Positions 10,201 through 22,860 of a stretch of DNA of 64,000 nt are shown piece by piece. The stretch comes from Brasenia schreberi (taxonomy: Eukaryota > Streptophyta > Magnoliopsida > Nymphaeales > Cabombaceae), in NCBI GenBank assembly GCA_036023115.1, contig JAYKKT010000047.1, forward strand, positions 2,354,001 through 2,418,000. The letters are read 5' to 3'. How positions within the stretch are numbered: the stretch's first letter is position 1; the number at the start of each line of letters is the position of its first letter. Under the pieces are notes generated by a model, which searched no databases, had not been told where the DNA came from, and was given only the letters and a program-made list of their open reading frames with translations. The translations under genes were made by a program, and so were the position numbers.

Positions 10201-13200
10201 TTCACCTTCTATGACATGAAACACTTAATTGTAAGCTTGCAAGAAGAATTTGAATTTGTGCTAGCAGATGACAATATGCTCTTGAGCACTCCAAAAAAAA
10301 TGAAACGAAAATTACTTTACAGGGATGCGAAGAAAGGTAGTATGTATAGAAGAAAACAGTAATTGTGGACAGAATTGGTGAGTAATCATTATATGTACAG
10401 TGGATGCTATGCACTCTACCCAAAAATGCAGAGTAGAGTGCACCATTTTGCAAAAGTAACCATGCACATGTGATCTTCATATCCAAAAATCTTAGATTCA
10501 ACTATTTATATGCTTTTGTTGGTAGTAGACCAGATTTTACAAGGGTTTGAACAATTTTAATGGTTTTGCCTTTTAAAGTTAAAACATAATCATTACATTT
10601 GAAAAAATGTGATATGCACATATATAGCATTTCCATGTTCTTTTGGCATTCCAAATGCATTTCTACGACTAGGCTTGCATTGGACAATAGTTTGAGGGCT
10701 GGAGTTTTACTTGAGTACACAAGTCTTCTCCCTAATATAGTTACATTTGTTAATTACTTTTATGATAAGTGTTTTTGTGATGCCAACATGAAATTCATTA
10801 AACTCGAGTTATTCCTTTACTTTGCAAATGTTGTACTTGAATGTTGCTGATACTTAGATTTTCTGCTTAAATTTCATTGAATTGTGCGTGTATGTTTCGG
10901 GCCTGCCATTTTTCTTTATTCAAGTTCTTTTAATTCAATGGATCTTGTGAATTAAAATAGGCAATTATTCAGGTAAACGATGCTCTCTAACCATGTGCAT
11001 GGTATTGAGTGATATAGGTACCTTATCTTGATGAGTGGGCTTTGTTGGAGGAAGAGCATTCTTCCTGCTTATCTGGTGCTATTGATGCTCTACAGAGTAA
11101 AACTATTCGTGTTCCAGTTACAGATGGCATAAGGGTATGTTTCACATTTGTTCTTGAAATGTAACGGAAGAGTTTCAACTTTCACGTGTGTTTGTGTATC
11201 TATCGTATGTTGCTCCTCATGTGGACTCATTATAACAGAAGAAATAAAAATTCCCACCATGTTGAAATTCTCTTAATGATTTAGATTAGTTATTTCAAAA
11301 GATGTGCTTAATAGATATCATTTGAAGGCTATGAATTTCTGATTCTTATATAACGCATACAGTTCCCACATTTTCTTTCTTGGAGTTATGGTTTGGTCTG
11401 GTGGGGGAGAAAGGGAACTTTAAAAACAACTAACAACAACAACAACTAAGCCTTTTCCCATACTAGACGGGGTCGGCTACATGGATTCTTTGTTTCCACA
11501 TATCCCTATCGTGTGCCATGTTAGCAGTTAACTCCCAATAAGCTAGATCATTCTTTATTGTTTCTTTCCAACACTTTTGTGGTCATCCTCTACCTCTTTT
11601 AATACTTTCCAAATTTAGTTTTTCTAACCTTCTTACAGGTTCTTCTTTTGATCTTCTTTCTATATGTCCAAACCATCTTAAACGATGTTCTCTCATTTTA
11701 TCCTCTATTGGTGCCACTCCTAATTTGTTTCTAATAACCTCATTATGTATACGGTCTTTTCTTGTATGACCACTCATCCATCTCAACATCTTCATTTCTG
11801 TCACAGACATCTTTTGTACATGTTGTTGATTAACTGCCCAACACTCAGAACCATAAAACATGACAGGCCTAATTGCTGCTCTATAATATTTACCTTTTAA
11901 TTTTAATGGTATCTTCTTATCACAAAGAATACCTGATGCTCCTCTCCATTTTAACCAACCAGCATTAATTCTATGTTTAACATCTCCATCAATTCTTCCA
12001 TCACTCTAAAAAATTGACCCTAGGTATTTAAAACTTTCCTTTGGGGGAATGCAATGTGTGCCAATTTTAATTTCTATGTCCTCTGAAGTAACCAAATGAT
12101 CAAACTTACATTCCATATATTTTGTCTTTGTTCTACTAAGTCGGAGGCCTTTGCTTTCTAATGTTTCTCTCCATAGTTCCAATTTTCTATTAACTTTTTC
12201 CTTAGACTCCTCCACTAATACAATGTCATCTGCAAATAACATACACCAAGGTACTTCATCTTGATTATGTTTTGTTAGCTCATCCATCACCATTATAAAT
12301 AAGTATGGACTTAAAGTTGATCCTTGATGTAACCCAATATTAACTTCAAAGAAGTCTGCCGTTCCTTCATGAGTCCTCACACATGTTTTTGCACCATCAT
12401 ACATGTCTCTTATAAGGTTAATATATGTCAATGGGATACCTCTTTTTTCCAAAGTTCTCCAAAGAACCTCCCTCGGTACCCTATCATAAGCTTTTTCTAG
12501 ATCAATAAATATCATGTGAAGGTCTTTCTTTTTTGCTCTAAAATGTTCCATAAGACGTCTCAAAAGGTGAATCGCTTCAATAGTAGATCTGCCTGAATCC
12601 AAATTGGTTCTCTGTTGTACTTGATACTTGTCTTAACCTACGTTCGATAATTTTTTCCCATAATTTTATAGATATGTCATAGAAAGGGAACTTTAAAACA
12701 GGGGGAAAATTCCTAAAAAGATAATATGCATGGGTTATGTATGCTTTGAATTTTGATAATCCCCAAATTTGAGCTTCTCTCTATTATTGTCTACTGCTAC
12801 TTTGCATATTTCCTCCTTTTGTGTTTCCCGTTTAAACTTTTGCAGACATCAGTCATAACTTGAATGGGGCTTGGATATGTTCTTCTGACCCAAACAATAG
12901 TTAGAATTCTTTTGTTAGCATATGTTGATTCTAACAGCCTCAGATGGATCATGTCAACCAGTTTGCGTGCTTTGTGAGGACCTAAAACTTGCTGAGAGTA
13001 AAAATGACTTCCAAAAGCTGAGAATTTGCCATGAAAAGTGTTTTATGGGCATCCAAAGCAAACTTCCTACCTAAACTGAATTACTTGATCGTATTCTCTC
13101 AAAACCAGAGAATTACCACACACACCCCCAAAAAAAAACTTCCCTTCGCTCTCTTGATCAATCAACAATTATGGTTTTGGCCATTTTGTTTGTAATTCCA

Positions 13201-15403
13201 AAATTTCTTCTGTTGCTTCCATCATGGTATAGATTTTCTCTATTACCCTCATAAGAGGACAAACTCCGCTCATGTAAGGGATCACCCTTTCATGGTCGGT
13301 CTCAAGCCCGAATAAAGGAGGAGGTTACGTTAGGCTTCCGACAGCCAGCGTAAAACTTTGTCGGACTTATTTACCATGTATTCTACAAATTATGATAGGG
13401 CTCTGTGGAAACAAAGAATCCATGTAGCCAACCCCATCTAGTATGGGAAAAGGCTAAGTTGTTATTGTTGTACCCTCATTAGAGGACAACTACTAGGTTA
13501 CATGAGTCTGTGACCATCCGTTGATTGATTTCCCTTTCTAATCTGGTCCGATCTAGGCACATTTCCCTAAAGTAATTATCAGTTTTGATTTTATTTAAGA
13601 ACTTGCTGCTAGTTATTTTTTTGTGCAAGTCTTGTTGTGCATTTATCTTTTTGTAGTGTCTTATTAGTAACAAAATCCCAAGTAAATGTTAGTTCTGTAA
13701 CTTTTTCAGGTAGATATCCAATCCATGAAAGAAACCTTGCTTTCAGCATCAAACGTGATGCACATGATGGATTTGTTCATGTTTTCTTTACTGCCAAAGG
13801 TGACAACAACTTCATCATATGTTTCGGAAACTTTTGTTGATTGTTTCTCATTAAACTCATCTATGATCCTGAATAGTTCTATCTGTTATCTTGTAGAAAT
13901 AGATAGATGTATTCATTTTAGATCTGGGGAAAGGTTTTCCTAATCCACTTCATACAGCACTAATTCTTGTCTATCTAGTTTGAATAATTGAATATTTTCT
14001 TGTATATGATAGGGAGTGTCATCAGTGAATTTGTTTTTAGGAAGTTGGGATTCATGTCACCCCAGCTTCTTTTTCTCATAGGTGGACCCCAGCAACTTGG
14101 AGCAGGGCCTCTCTTTGATTATCTCCAGAAGAGGGTTTTGGTATTAGTGAACAGCTGCCCTACGTTAAAGAAAAAGTTAGAGCCGGTGGATGATTTACCG
14201 TTGTTGACAACAGAATGGGCTGGTCATTTTGGACTGTTGCTTTGAAGATGCTCAAGTTGCAGGATGTGTTAAGTAGGAACATGCTTGAAGAACTTTGGAC
14301 ATGGTTATGCTTTTGTAAAATACCATAACTTTGGACATGTGTTAAGTAGGAACAGAATGGGTCGGTCATTTTGGCTGATTTTTTTGGTTAGTTTGAGGGA
14401 GAAAAATAAAAGGGTCTCTTAGGGGATGGTTCTTCTTGGAAGTAGTTTGATCTTTTGATTATTCACAAACGCATTAGCCTTGGGGATGTTTTTGATATGA
14501 TCAATTTGTAGATCTTTCTTCTCATGTAAGTAGTGCATCCTCTTCATGCTTTACAGTAAACTTTTCTTGTGAGAGAGAGAGGCCTTATTCAATTGGGTTT
14601 GGAATAGTTGCAACTGGAGGTTGCCACTATTTTTCTTTTCAAATGGTTTGGATTGAGTTGGAAACCAATTTTTTACTTCAGTTGCTTCAAGCGGGTAATA
14701 AAATGAGTTCAGATTTTGTGTCCTGCAGCATTTCTCTTGCATGTAAACGCACATTTTGGGCAATCTCTCCTCTAAAATATGGATTTTTACTGAGAACATT
14801 TTCATCTAAACTAGATAAAGTCTGATCCATAATGGAGCTGAGTAGAGCTGAGAACTTTCATGTTATTACACAGCTTGAAGGTTCAAATTAGCTGCCTTAC
14901 CATGAGCTTTCTTTGGTGCCAACAACCATTGTTATTTGTGGTTTCATATTTCTGAATGCTTGAGGTGAATTTATCAATACAATTTCTGTCTCTTTTCGTC
15001 CATGGTTGGTGAAAGTCTGTCATGGTGTTGAATGGAAAGTATTGCTTTGAATTTCTTTCTCTTACCTAGATTAGCATGATTAATTTACAGGTAGAAAGGC
15101 TTAATTGTTTTACCTCTGAACTTGCTGAAATCTTTGCACAAGAGAGTACACTCGTTGACGAATGTGGAGATCTACTGTCTACAATTGCAGCAATGCAGGT
15201 AAGGAAGGACTCTCTGGTTATGGAATTCGTTTCTCTCTCTTAGTTCCATGTTGATTTTGTCTGCCAAGATTTTATGTGGGATAACAAAGAGAAAGTGATG
15301 CAAACAGGCACAAGAGTCCAGCTATAGGGCGCATCTGACACAACTAAAGCAAGCAAGTATTGATGCCAAGAAAACAAGTCCGACAGTTCAAGAAATGGTT
15401 TAA
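7276..15403 (+). CDS. QWRF: QWRF motif-containing / augmin subunit 8-like protein, 7 coding exons
   Basis: Family members bind microtubules, and AUG8-type members belong to the augmin complex. Coding exons: 7276-7291 (inferred), 7575-9097 (or from 7608), 9574-9693, 11018-11134, 13710-13799, 15091-15198, 15308-15403; every junction is GT-AG and in phase. The product is about 678-689 aa. The signature QWRF lies at 9035-9046 within [13 protein letters not shown]. The N-terminal two thirds is Ser/Arg/Lys-rich and disordered, with a conserved [11 protein letters not shown] block near the start. The C-terminal exons give a helical region with [18 protein letters not shown] and [13 protein letters not shown], ending TVQEMV before TAA. 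No frameshift or stop was found. There is no ATG in the main frame before the residue encoded at 7628 (TTG), so the start must be upstream; ATG at 7276 (MSKRS) joins in phase. The family call is firm; the exact member and the start are less certain. Confidence 0.88.
11426..12680 (-). mobile_element. 5'-truncated RTE-clade LINE in a QWRF intron
   Basis: The element is flanked by a perfect 18-bp target-site duplication, AGAAAGGGAACTTTAAAA, at 11408-11425 and 12681-12698. On the minus strand it encodes a 198-aa open stretch of reverse transcriptase (12006-12602) with [17 protein letters not shown] and the catalytic LFADDIVL block, then a C-terminal part (11583-11861) with [14 protein letters not shown] and [10 protein letters not shown]. 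The 3' end is GGCTTAGTTGTTG-type with a short TTG repeat instead of poly(A), which is characteristic of RTE/BovB-like LINEs. The endonuclease domain is missing. The host exons on both sides are intact, so the insertion is tolerated as intron sequence. Confidence 0.93.
13262..13470 (+). mobile_element. Short LINE-tailed retroposon, copy 1 (QWRF intron)
   Basis: A 209-bp insert with an 18-bp duplication of TACCCTCATNAGAGGACA at 13244-13261 and 13471-13488 (one mismatch). The first ~105 bp are not LINE sequence. The last ~95 bp match the RTE 3' end found at 11440-11500 in the other orientation. The 5' part contains the hairpin TCCGACA...TGTCGGA. Copies 2 and 3 are at 41971-42175 and 61939-62140. 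Confidence 0.88.
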
Positions 15404-15705
15404 AACTTTGTTTACCAAAGCAAGTACAACTACTTGGTTCTTCAAGAGTGTGTACCTTCTCTTGGCTTATCACAATTGAGCATGCCTTTCAGATACAGGA
15501 AGCTTCTGTGTCATCGATTATGGCCCTCCCTTCCCATTTTTAAAATTTTATTGTAATTCTCACATTGTGGAAATCCCAACCACCAGAAAAGAAATCTGAG
15601 TGCAGTGATTCGGGAAAATAATCTGCCAAGGACGATTTCATTAATTTGGTGCTGCTTCCCCATTTAGGTATCCCATTGAAGTTTTTTCTTGATGCAGTGG
15701 TTGTC

Positions 15706-16271
<566 letters not shown>

Positions 16272-16980
16272 TAGTTAAAATTCAAATTAAAAAAAAATCT
16301 TAATACATTTCGGTGATGCAATAAATGCACCCCAATACTATTTGCTTTGTGACTTAATAACGGTCTCAACTATTGATCTTAAAGATTAAACAATTGAAAC
16401 CTTTAAAAGGATTAGATCATGGATGAGTGTGTGCATAAACTATTCTCTCTTCATATACTCAAATTTTGAAAGTTTAAACAAAATATGCTCCCTAAGTTGA
16501 ACCCGTGGGCTGAGCCCACTGTGTAAACATCAGCTATTCAACCACCCTAATCTTTTAGAACTTGCATGGAGCAGTCCAGGTTGGCGATTCAATAGAACTC
16601 AAACAGATAAGGGCTTTGAAGGTGCATAAGAAAGAGCTAATCAAACTGAATGAACCATCCAAAGTTTGGAAAACTTCTCAAGATCGCTAATAGCGACTTG
16701 ATTTTAGGACTTTCGGGGACATGCTAGAGGAAAGAAAATAAAACCCAAAGATGGGAACACCAAGAATCAACATGAATCAGCTTATGGCGCAGAAATTACT
16801 GTACCAATCCAAGTGCCCAATGGTCCTTCACATCAGCAAGATCGTTGTGCTTCCCACCATTGCGTATGCATTTCTGAGTGTTGCAGAAACGACCGAATTT
16901 ACTCGAAGGACTGTTGGGATGAACAGTTCCTAAAAAAGATTGACTTGAATTGATTCATGCCTGAGAGAAACATCAGCTGG
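16272..16980. other. Spacer between inverted-repeat arms, part 1
   Basis: Contains a 60-codon ORF at 16751-16933 without recognisable homology. Nothing else supportable. Confidence 0.4.
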
Positions 16981-16984
16981 TTAT

Positions 16985-17645
16985 GCTCTTAATCATTCAT
17001 AATAAAAGAATTATCTGCCATCCTCAATTGGTGCCTTGTTCACCAAAAGCTCTTCGCTATTATGATGACATTCTTGATCATTCAATTATTTTAGAAGATA
17101 GAAAAATTAAGATTGACACACATTCTAAGGAAATTTTTAAATACCTAGAGTTTGAGTGATGAAAAAATTGATGAAGATATATGGTTGGGTAAAATGAAGA
17201 GATGCACCAGGTATTTTATGTGACAAAAAAATATCATTAAAGTTAAAAGGTAAAAATTATAGAGTAGGAGATAGGCCTTCTATGAGGGAAAACAGTTTAA
17301 GATATCATGACAAAAATCAAGATACTGAGATACAAGGAAAGACTATACACAATTTAGAAACAAATTGAGAGTAACACGAATAGATGATAAAATGAGAGAA
17401 AATGATTTAAAATGGTTTGAATATGTAGAAAAATGACCAAAAAAAGCTAACATGAGAAACTAAATTATTTGAATGTTAAAAGAAGAACAGAAAGACCATA
17501 AAAGTATTTGAAAAGAAATGACAAAGAATGATCTAGTTCATGTTGAGCTAACTGCTATCATGTCATATGATCGGATTCTATGAAAACAAAAAAAATCCAT
17601 GTAACCAACTCCATCTATAGTGAAAAAGGCTTAGTTGTTGTATCC
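16985..17645 (+). mobile_element. Degenerate RTE LINE 3' fragment
   Basis: Plus-strand equivalent of the reverse transcriptase C-terminal region with many stops and indels. It ends CCATGTAACCAACTCCATC and GGCTTAGTTGTTGTA, the family 3' end. Considerably older than the copies at 11426 and 31200. Confidence 0.8.
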
Positions 17646-18724
17646 ATCTCCCAAAATCCCATATTGCTTAATCTCTATCAGTATCTAGGTCCCACATTAA
17701 CTCCAAGAACACTAAACCCAGACTGATATTTATGGTTTGCGGCAATGTTGTAAAAAACATATTGGACCGCATGTTGCACGGGTTATGTTACATGATAAAT
17801 GCACCATATTGTATGACACTCGTGCGGAACTATTTTATGTAATTTGAAAATATTAAAAATGCAAAGAAAAAATTCAAAAATCATAAAAAGTTGAAAAGTG
17901 AAATTAATCAAACAATTAAGATAAGAAAATACAACCAAAAACACTAAATTATTGAATACGATACATGCACCTGGATCATGTCAAATGTTGTAAAGTGGTA
18001 TACCTATGAGAAAGAAAAGACAAAGCGGTTCTCTTCCGGCAAACTCAAGAACTGCGTAGAGTATACTTGATTTAGAAAATTTGGTCTAAATGCACTCCAA
18101 CTCTGGTTTTGGAAACAAGGCAAAACGCATCAATCCAAGCACAAAAAAGAGAGATAGGGCAACTGCCCAATATGGTGTCAACTTTGGTGCCCCGACCCTT
18201 TTGTTCTCCTCTTTATTTACAATTAAAAGATCACAAGACAAACTTCTTCATGGGCAACTTATTCAGATAACCAAGAAGTACCGAGAGCTGCAACAGCTGA
18301 AGGCTTTGGATTTACTGAGACACAATGAAACTTGAGAGACAATGGGGTTCGCTCCAAAATATCCGTTTGAATTGGAATCCCTTTCCCTAACATTCCGATT
18401 CTCATCTCTGACAAGAATCCGATTCACCTTCCTTTACTTTTTTTCTGATGCTTAATCTACCAGATGGAATTCGTTTCGCACCCCTTTCCCCAGTACCCGA
18501 TTCCCACATCTTTTCCCAGTAATGTGGATTCTTGGAAGCTGCATGGGACCCCATTCTGTTGGGAGCTGCTGAAGCTATCAGAGAATAGATTTGCTTCAGC
18601 AGCTCAATGGTCAGTGAGTTGACAATAATAGTACATTAGGAATTTAAAAATCCGAGGACTCATAAGCAGATGCATTCGGCATTTGGTCTTCCAAAATACA
18701 TTGCTTTCCGAGTTCTTTGATGTT
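17646..18724. other. Spacer between inverted-repeat arms, part 2
   Basis: No gene recognised. Contains an 81-codon ORF (18090-18335) without a known domain and a perfect short stem-loop at 18563-18605. Confidence 0.4.
18563..18605. repeat. Perfect 13-bp stem-loop
   Basis: Arms GAGCTGCTGAAGC (18563-18575) and GCTTCAGCAGCTC (18593-18605) with a 17-base loop. Bases outside the arms extend pairing weakly. Too short for a typical plant miRNA precursor. Confidence 0.7.
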
Positions 18725-19241
18725 CCTATCTCGCTAATCGGATGGCTGAAATCCTTGAGAATGTTTAAGCATCGATACGTATGGGCATTAACTAAGTTAT
18801 CTGTCTGTATATATACATATATAAAGATAGTAGTAATAATATATACTCAATCAAATACATGCTTAAATTTTTTCAAACATTTCTACTGTTTGATCTGTAC
18901 AATCAACCTTGGATATTTGAAATGAAAAAGTATATTGTATCCTTGTATATTCAATTAGAGAATAGAAAGTACAATGATACAATTTACTTTTTGATCTCTC
19001 TCTCTCTCTCTCTCTCTCTCGATATATATATATATATATATATATCGAGAGAGAGAGAGAGAGAGGGGGTAAGGGCAAAGTTCTAGTTAGTTCCCTAATA
19101 CGTTTGCTGTTGAGTACCAGATAATTGGTAAATTTCAAGCAGATTCCTTTCTCTTCTTTATGCGATTTCACCCGTGAACAAGCTGATTAGAGTTCAATAG
19201 GACAAATTTGGACTGGTAATTATCATTCTTTTTCACCATAA
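18725..19241 (-). repeat. Right arm of a long inverted repeat
   Basis: 517 bp, reverse complement of 15706-16271 with scattered substitutions. The CT-TA-GA tract is much shorter than in the left arm, which accounts for much of the length difference. The sequence matches on both sides of the microsatellite, so this is a true duplication and not chance low complexity. Confidence 0.93.
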
Positions 19242-22200
19242 TGAATAAGATTTAAGGGATAAACATCAAGAATTACGTGTGTAGTGGAAATTCCTTGAAT
19301 CAGGATCAGCTTTGGTTGGATTCTAAACTCGATTCCAACCATTGCATCCTCTGAAAAGCTATTCTCGAAGTCATAAAATTAGGTGTGTGAGAGAGAGGGA
19401 GAAAGATTGGGAACAATCCCATATTTAATAGGAACTCGTCAGTCAATGGAATATCATCAATTTTGGTTGAATGACAAGCGTGACTCCGACAAGTCAAATC
19501 TCTAGAAAGTGATTCTCAAGGCATAAAAAAAGCATAAAATCAATTATTTTTACTTATTAACCAAGGAAATTACAGTCGAGCACTGAACATTAACGGAGTT
19601 TGTTTAATAATAACCTTACATCATGATGCTGCTTTAATCTGAAGCACTACCAACCCCTTTCTGTCATTGACAAAAATCCAAAAAAAATCTTACAATTCAT
19701 ATTAAAAAATAACTACACTTTTGTGCCCCCGAAAAACTTCTAATTTGTTGGTGATAAATATTTATATTGATCAGCAATTGATGCCACACTTCTTCAAATC
19801 AGGACCCTTAGCTCTCGTCACAAACGGATCGACCTTCACCCACAACAGCGAAAAGATGGAAGCCAGAAGCACAGACCATATAACAACATTGGTGGGAGTC
19901 CGGACCCACGATTGGTATCCGTTGCTGATGGCGTCGGAAACTCCGGCGACGACACCGATCAGATTGATGATGAGAAGTGTGGTGGGTGGTATGAGAAGCG
20001 TCGTCCATTTTATGGTGTAGAGCTCGCCGAACTCTTCGTCATCGGAAGCTTTGGACGTGACGGTGAAGTTGGTGTCTATTCCGGCCAATATTTTGAGGAG
20101 TCCTTGAATGACCGCGAAGAGGTGAGCGGAGACGCCGCCGATCACCCGGAACTTGCTCGTTGCGCCATCATTCTTCGATGCTGACGCCTTTCCACCGGAG
20201 CTCGAGGATGCCAGTGGCAAAGATGGAGATGAAGAGCATGATGAAGAAGAGGCTGGCAAACGTACTGATCTGCATGTGTATAAAGAAAATCATGTAAGCA
20301 TAAGGAATCAAAATTACTATAAATTACCAAAACCGAACCTTATCCGACGATAGGTACGTCGGCTGCATGTATCTCTGGTCGCCACTGTGCTTTCTCTAGT
20401 AACTTATTAGCATTTAATTCTAAAACAGATGACTTTATTTTAACAAATGACTGTCATCATATTGGAAACGCATTTCAATGAAATGCCAAACATACTAAAT
20501 TTAGAAGAAATAAATCTTCGAATGAAGTATTCTTGGAAGAATTGAGTTCGAGCATGGTAACTTTCAACAAATCCAACTATACTACTTAATTTGGAAAGAA
20601 TAAACCTTTGAATGGTATAACATTGTTGGAAGACTTGAGTTCGAGCATGGTAACTATAGGCTGTTTTGGAATATGAAAACAAAAGCATGTGCATGGTTAA
20701 AGATATTAGCATTTACCGTGGGCATGATGAATTTTCCGGAGAGTAAACAGACGGCCGGGAGAGTGCAGTAAGCTAAAAGAGGCAAGGAGGTGAAGGGGTA
20801 GATGGTGGTGTTGATGTAAGCAAAGCGTTCCAGCCATTTAAGATGGCCCCCTTTATTTCCATACCAAAATGGGCCGTGCCTACTGAAGAAGCCCACCGCA
20901 GAACTTGGTTAAGTCGGTCCGATAGATTGATGGGTGCCGACCCTTTGAATGCCGGACGCTTCGGCATGCAGTATGTCGACCTCCACCCGCGACAATGCAT
21001 CTTAAAGCCTGTTAGAATATCCTCTGTGATTGAACCATATATCCAGCCCAGCTGCAAAGACAAATATGTAAGATTTTGTTTTCATAATTGCTCTAGCACA
21101 AGGAGCATCGAAATTGTTATGAGCAAGTTGAGCTACATAAGATCCATAAATATTTGATTCAATGCCTAGATAAATATTGATTGAGTGATGCAATATGTAA
21201 ATGTTTAACCTCCAATCCCTATTCAGTTCTGTCTTCATAGCCACAACTGATGACGTGAATGGCTTCTTTGAGCAGAGCAACTGGACTGGCTGAAGGGGGG
21301 AACACCTCCATCTTCCATCAACGTAGATGTGATCAACGCTGCTGATTGCCCGAATTTCTTCTCAAAATTCATCTGTGACATCAATACTTGTCGTCGTCGA
21401 ATCCTAGATTGAAATCATTAAACCAGCAGTTAAGTTATGAAAGCTTCAAGTATCTGTAACTCTTTCTGCTGCATTTCGCCAAGATTGTACCTTGACCACC
21501 CGTGTCATGCGATCCATTCTGATTACGGTTTGATTTTCCTTTTCTGAACTGATCCTGGTCCTTTCGACGATCGAATCATGGACAGCAACCACAGCTTACC
21601 ATCTTGGGACGTTTGGGACCCTTAGGAGGCTCATATCCATACAGAGCTTGTCGTCGGAAAACGCAGCCAGTGCCAACATAAACTGGACCTTGAATTCCAT
21701 CCAACCCTTTCATGTTGATCTGTGATTTTTCATAAACAAAGTGTCCCCTGTTATAAGATATAAGTATATTGAACTTATGCAAGTAGCGGAAAGTTATGAC
21801 CATCTTATTGCATATGCTTGATTGTCGGATCTGTTATGCACAATATTTCAGCTATAATCTACTGCTAAAGCAGTTGAATCTTACGTCGAAGAAGACGGTA
21901 TTGCGATTCGCATATCGATCGTGCTTGTTGATCCCATCAAACCTCTGCGGGAACTAAGCATAGCAGACCTTTCTCCCCATTTGCGGATCCATCAAGAAAC
22001 ACATTGCCTCTCTTATGGCCTTGCTGTTATTTATCTAATGATCACAGTCCAGATTGAGCATGAATGGTGCATTTGTCAGTATGGCCGAGACGCGAATCTG
22101 CATTTTCCATTTAGAGCGTCAACCACACTATCACGCACACACGCACCTTTTGCAATTAGTAGCAAGATAACCGACACTATATAGAAGCCAACATCACTAA

Positions 22201-22555
22201 CGTATAAAAGGTCCAAAATCAGCCAGCTACGATACCACACACACACATATATATATAGGTACTTGGATCGACATATCCAGGTATTCTGTTGTTATTTTTG
22301 GCATTTATTGACAAGTATAACTCTGTGTCATATGATATCAATCATTTTCACTTTTTTGTATGATATTTTATTCATTAAATCTAAAGAATATTACATCACC
22401 TTGTAAAATGCGGTACAATATAAGCACATAATATGATAGAGGTCTCCTATCACATCTGCACTATCACTAAAAACCATCGTACTTTTTGATAGCCTTAACA
22501 TTTACAGCAATCTGATTCCTACAGTACTTACCAGAGCGTTCATGGCGCCGGCCTT

Positions 22556-22860
22556 TTTGTGGTGCTGAAACCCAGGCCTAAACATAGCCGGTTTCAAACT
22601 GGCACGCCGGTTTCAACCGAAAACAAACCGGATCAAGAACCGAACCTAGTGAGACCGGTTCCAGAACCAGGATGCACCCAGTTCTGTTCCAGTTCTACCT
22701 TCCATGTAACCAAAACCGGAAAAGGTGGTTCCTTTCATATATTTGTTTCCTAATTCAAAATTTTAATAGTTTTTTCGGTTCTGAGTGATTGAAGTCTCAA
22801 AACTGGAACTAACCCCAGACTGATTCGGTTTCGAGGTAACAGGAGCCGGCCATGTCTACC
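22556..22860. repeat. GGTTC/GAACC-rich repeat within the CESA pseudogene
   Basis: Same degenerate family as 6035-6245. It contains ACCGGTTCCAGAACCAGG and GTTCTGTTCCAGTTCTACC and ends GCCGGCCATGTCTA. It lies where missing CESA exons would be expected, so insertion may have come with their loss. Confidence 0.55.

Noticed and set aside
20153..20353. Plus-strand ORFs opposite the CESA C-terminal exon
   Set aside because: Antisense shadows of the CESA reading frame with no domain of their own.
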